DNA from: FEN-1250 sp038237245
Lineage (GTDB): Bacteria > Gemmatimonadota > Gemmatimonadetes > Gemmatimonadales > Gemmatimonadaceae
Length of the DNA stretch: 6,141 bases
Reading direction: 5' to 3'
Assembly: GCA_038237245.1 (NCBI GenBank)
Contig: JBBRYY010000149.1
Span: 1-6,141 of the forward strand
The notes beneath the pieces are model-generated. The model was not told where the DNA came from and made no database searches. It saw only the letters and a list, made by a program, of their open reading frames with translations. The position numbers were made by a program, and so were the translations under genes. Of this stretch, positions 4,874 to 6,141 are shown in pieces. How positions within the stretch are numbered: position 1 is the stretch's first letter; each line of letters begins with the position of its first letter.

Positions 4874-6141
4874 CCTACCCCTCCGCCGCACCGTCGTCGA
4901 ACCCGAATCAGTCTGCGATTCCGAAGAAGCTCGCGGAATTTCTGATCGAATTCGCCGTCGCCGTCCAGAAGCACGCCATCTACCCGCAGGGGCATCCGCA
5001 GCTCGCCACCGCGGTCGACAAGTGCGTGCGTCGTCTCGATGGCATTCTCAATGACGAGGAGCCGGTCACCTTCGCGTTCGCGCGGAACCAGGTCGTCATC
5101 GACAACGTCGCGACCGATCCGAACAACTCGCTGATGAAGGAGCTCGCGCAGCGGCTGCATCGCCAGCGCATCGGCTCCATCCGCATTCTCCCCGGCGTGT
5201 TGCGCGACGAGCTCGCGGACTTCCTCTACGCATCGTCCATCGAGGAGAACGAGAAGCCGCAGATCGCGATCGCCGCGCAGACGATGCGCTGGCCGCACAT
5301 CAACGTCACCACGCTCACGTACGACAAGCTCGAGCTGATGGGCGACGAGAGTGGGCTCACCGACGACGAGAACAAGCGCGCCGGCGCGAAGCTGATCTGG
5401 ATCGCCCTCGCGCGCGCGACGCTGATGCTCGGCGACGACCCCGCCAACGAAGAGCTCCTCAGCCCCTTCGTCCTCGCGAGCGCGCTCAACCAAAAGCGTG
5501 ATCCCGCCTACGATCAATCGGTCGTCGGCTTTCTCATGCAGCTCACCGAGTCGCTCAAGGGACCGCAGAGCGACGAGTCGATCAAGGTCACGAGCCAGCT
5601 CACGGAGCTGATCAAGTCGCTGCAGCCCGCCGCGCTCGACCGCCTCATGGAAATGGGCGGGGACGCCGAGAAGCGGAAGCGGTTCGTCATGGACACGTCG
5701 CAACATCTGGCGGCGGACGCGGTCCTCGCGCTCGTGCAGGCCGCCGCAAAAGCGTCGAACCAGACGATCTCGTCATCGCTGCTACGGCTCCTCGGCAAGC
5801 TGGCGCTGCAGGCCGAGAAGGGCGGGTCGCTGATGCGCGCTGGTGCATCGACGGCGATGCGCGATCAGGTGGAGCAGCTCGTCGACAACTGGGATACGCG
5901 CCGCCTGAATCCAGAGGGCTACCAGGAGGCGCTCGACCGCATGGCGCAGCGGCGCGTGTTCACGCTCATGCTGCAGCGCCAGCATCCCTGCGAGCCGAAG
6001 CGGCTCGTCGCCACCGCGCTCGAGACGGACACACTCGGCGGACCCGTGTGGCTCGCGGTCAACCAGCTGATCTCGCACGGTGGTATCGCGATGCTGCTGG
6101 ATCTGCTCGATCGCGCGCCGGCGAACAACAAGACGGCCGAG
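4870..6141 (+). CDS. YPxxHP-motif helical-repeat protein, 5' part (3' end outside window)
   Basis: The frame is closed by TGA at 4786-4788. The first usable start after it is GTG at 4870, because the codons in between include no ATG, GTG, TTG or CTG. From there 424 residues run open to the right edge. There is no signal peptide or membrane segment, so a cytoplasmic location is likely. Residues 21-61 are helical and include YPQGHP (38-43). Residues 67-122 continue with a strand-rich part, a conserved-looking helix and LPGVLRDEL (107-115). From about 165 onward it is a series of amphipathic helices, for example LLRLLGKLALQAEK at 304-317, resembling HEAT-type repeats. A YPxxHP-type N-terminal module of this kind occurs, as I recall, in bacterial helical-repeat and HD-GYP-linked proteins; any C-terminal output domain would lie outside the window. 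A scaffold or signalling role is inference. Strong G/C third-position bias and the complete absence of stops support it over the opposite-strand frames. Confidence 0.85.
   Translation, partial: MTYPSAAPSSNPNQSAIPKKLAEFLIEFAVAVQKHAIYPQGHPQLATAVDKCVRRLDGILNDEEPVTFAFARNQVVIDNVATDPNNSLMKELAQRLHRQRIGSIRILPGVLRDELADFLYASSIEENEKPQIAIAAQTMRWPHINVTTLTYDKLELMGDESGLTDDENKRAGAKLIWIALARATLMLGDDPANEELLSPFVLASALNQKRDPAYDQSVVGFLMQLTESLKGPQSDESIKVTSQLTELIKSLQPAALDRLMEMGGDAEKRKRFVMDTSQHLAADAVLALVQAAAKASNQTISSSLLRLLGKLALQAEKGGSLMRAGASTAMRDQVEQLVDNWDTRRLNPEGYQEALDRMAQRRVFTLMLQRQHPCEPKRLVATALETDTLGGPVWLAVNQLISHGGIAMLLDLLDRAPANNKTAE

Noticed and set aside
4702..5706. Long minus-strand open frame (334 codons) opposite the helical-repeat gene
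   Set aside because: Its composition is dominated by Arg, Glu, Val and Leu as expected from the antisense of high-GC coding DNA, it shows no domain, and the plus-strand frame there has a coherent helical protein with proper third-position bias.

Overview
The window is high-GC bacterial DNA (roughly two-thirds G+C by eye, strong G/C preference at third codon positions) with no RNA gene, CRISPR array, transposase or phage gene that I can see. Tandem Big_2-type Ig-like domains, a secreted Ig/TPR mosaic protein and a YPxxHP/helical-repeat protein, together with the codon use, suggest a high-GC environmental bacterium such as a member of Gemmatimonadota. That placement is an impression from protein style; no marker gene is present to prove it.

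Layout. (1) 2-2065, plus strand: the 3' part of a large gene encoding tandem bacterial Ig-like domains, seven complete and one incomplete in the window. (2) 2065-2079: a tail-to-tail junction with only 11 bases between stop codons and a small stem-loop across it. (3) 2077-4065, minus strand: a secreted or envelope protein with a signal peptide, a small N-terminal module containing two cysteines, two Ig-like domains, TPR-like helices and two hydrophobic segments. (4) 4157-4474, minus strand: a small, very hydrophilic, probably disordered protein. (5) 4475-4869: a long divergent intergenic region, clearly A+T-richer than its flanks in the middle, with a CACGTGACG repeat spaced 21 bp, several short hairpins and a promoter-like stretch. 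(6) 4870 to the right edge, plus strand: the first 424 residues of a cytoplasmic helical-repeat protein with a YPxxHP N-terminal motif, starting at GTG and running out of the window.

How the parts relate. The two left-hand genes both encode Ig-like extracytoplasmic proteins and converge, so they share a neighbourhood and perhaps a cell-surface theme, but nothing shows that they act together. The small hydrophilic protein lies 91 bases upstream of the Ig/TPR gene on the same strand and could be co-transcribed with it. The helical-repeat gene is divergent and its promoter must lie in the 395-base intergenic region. I find no clear evidence of a complete new multi-gene system. The most distinctive signals are the structured intergenic region, the recently duplicated Ig units and the His-Gly loop in the last Ig domain.
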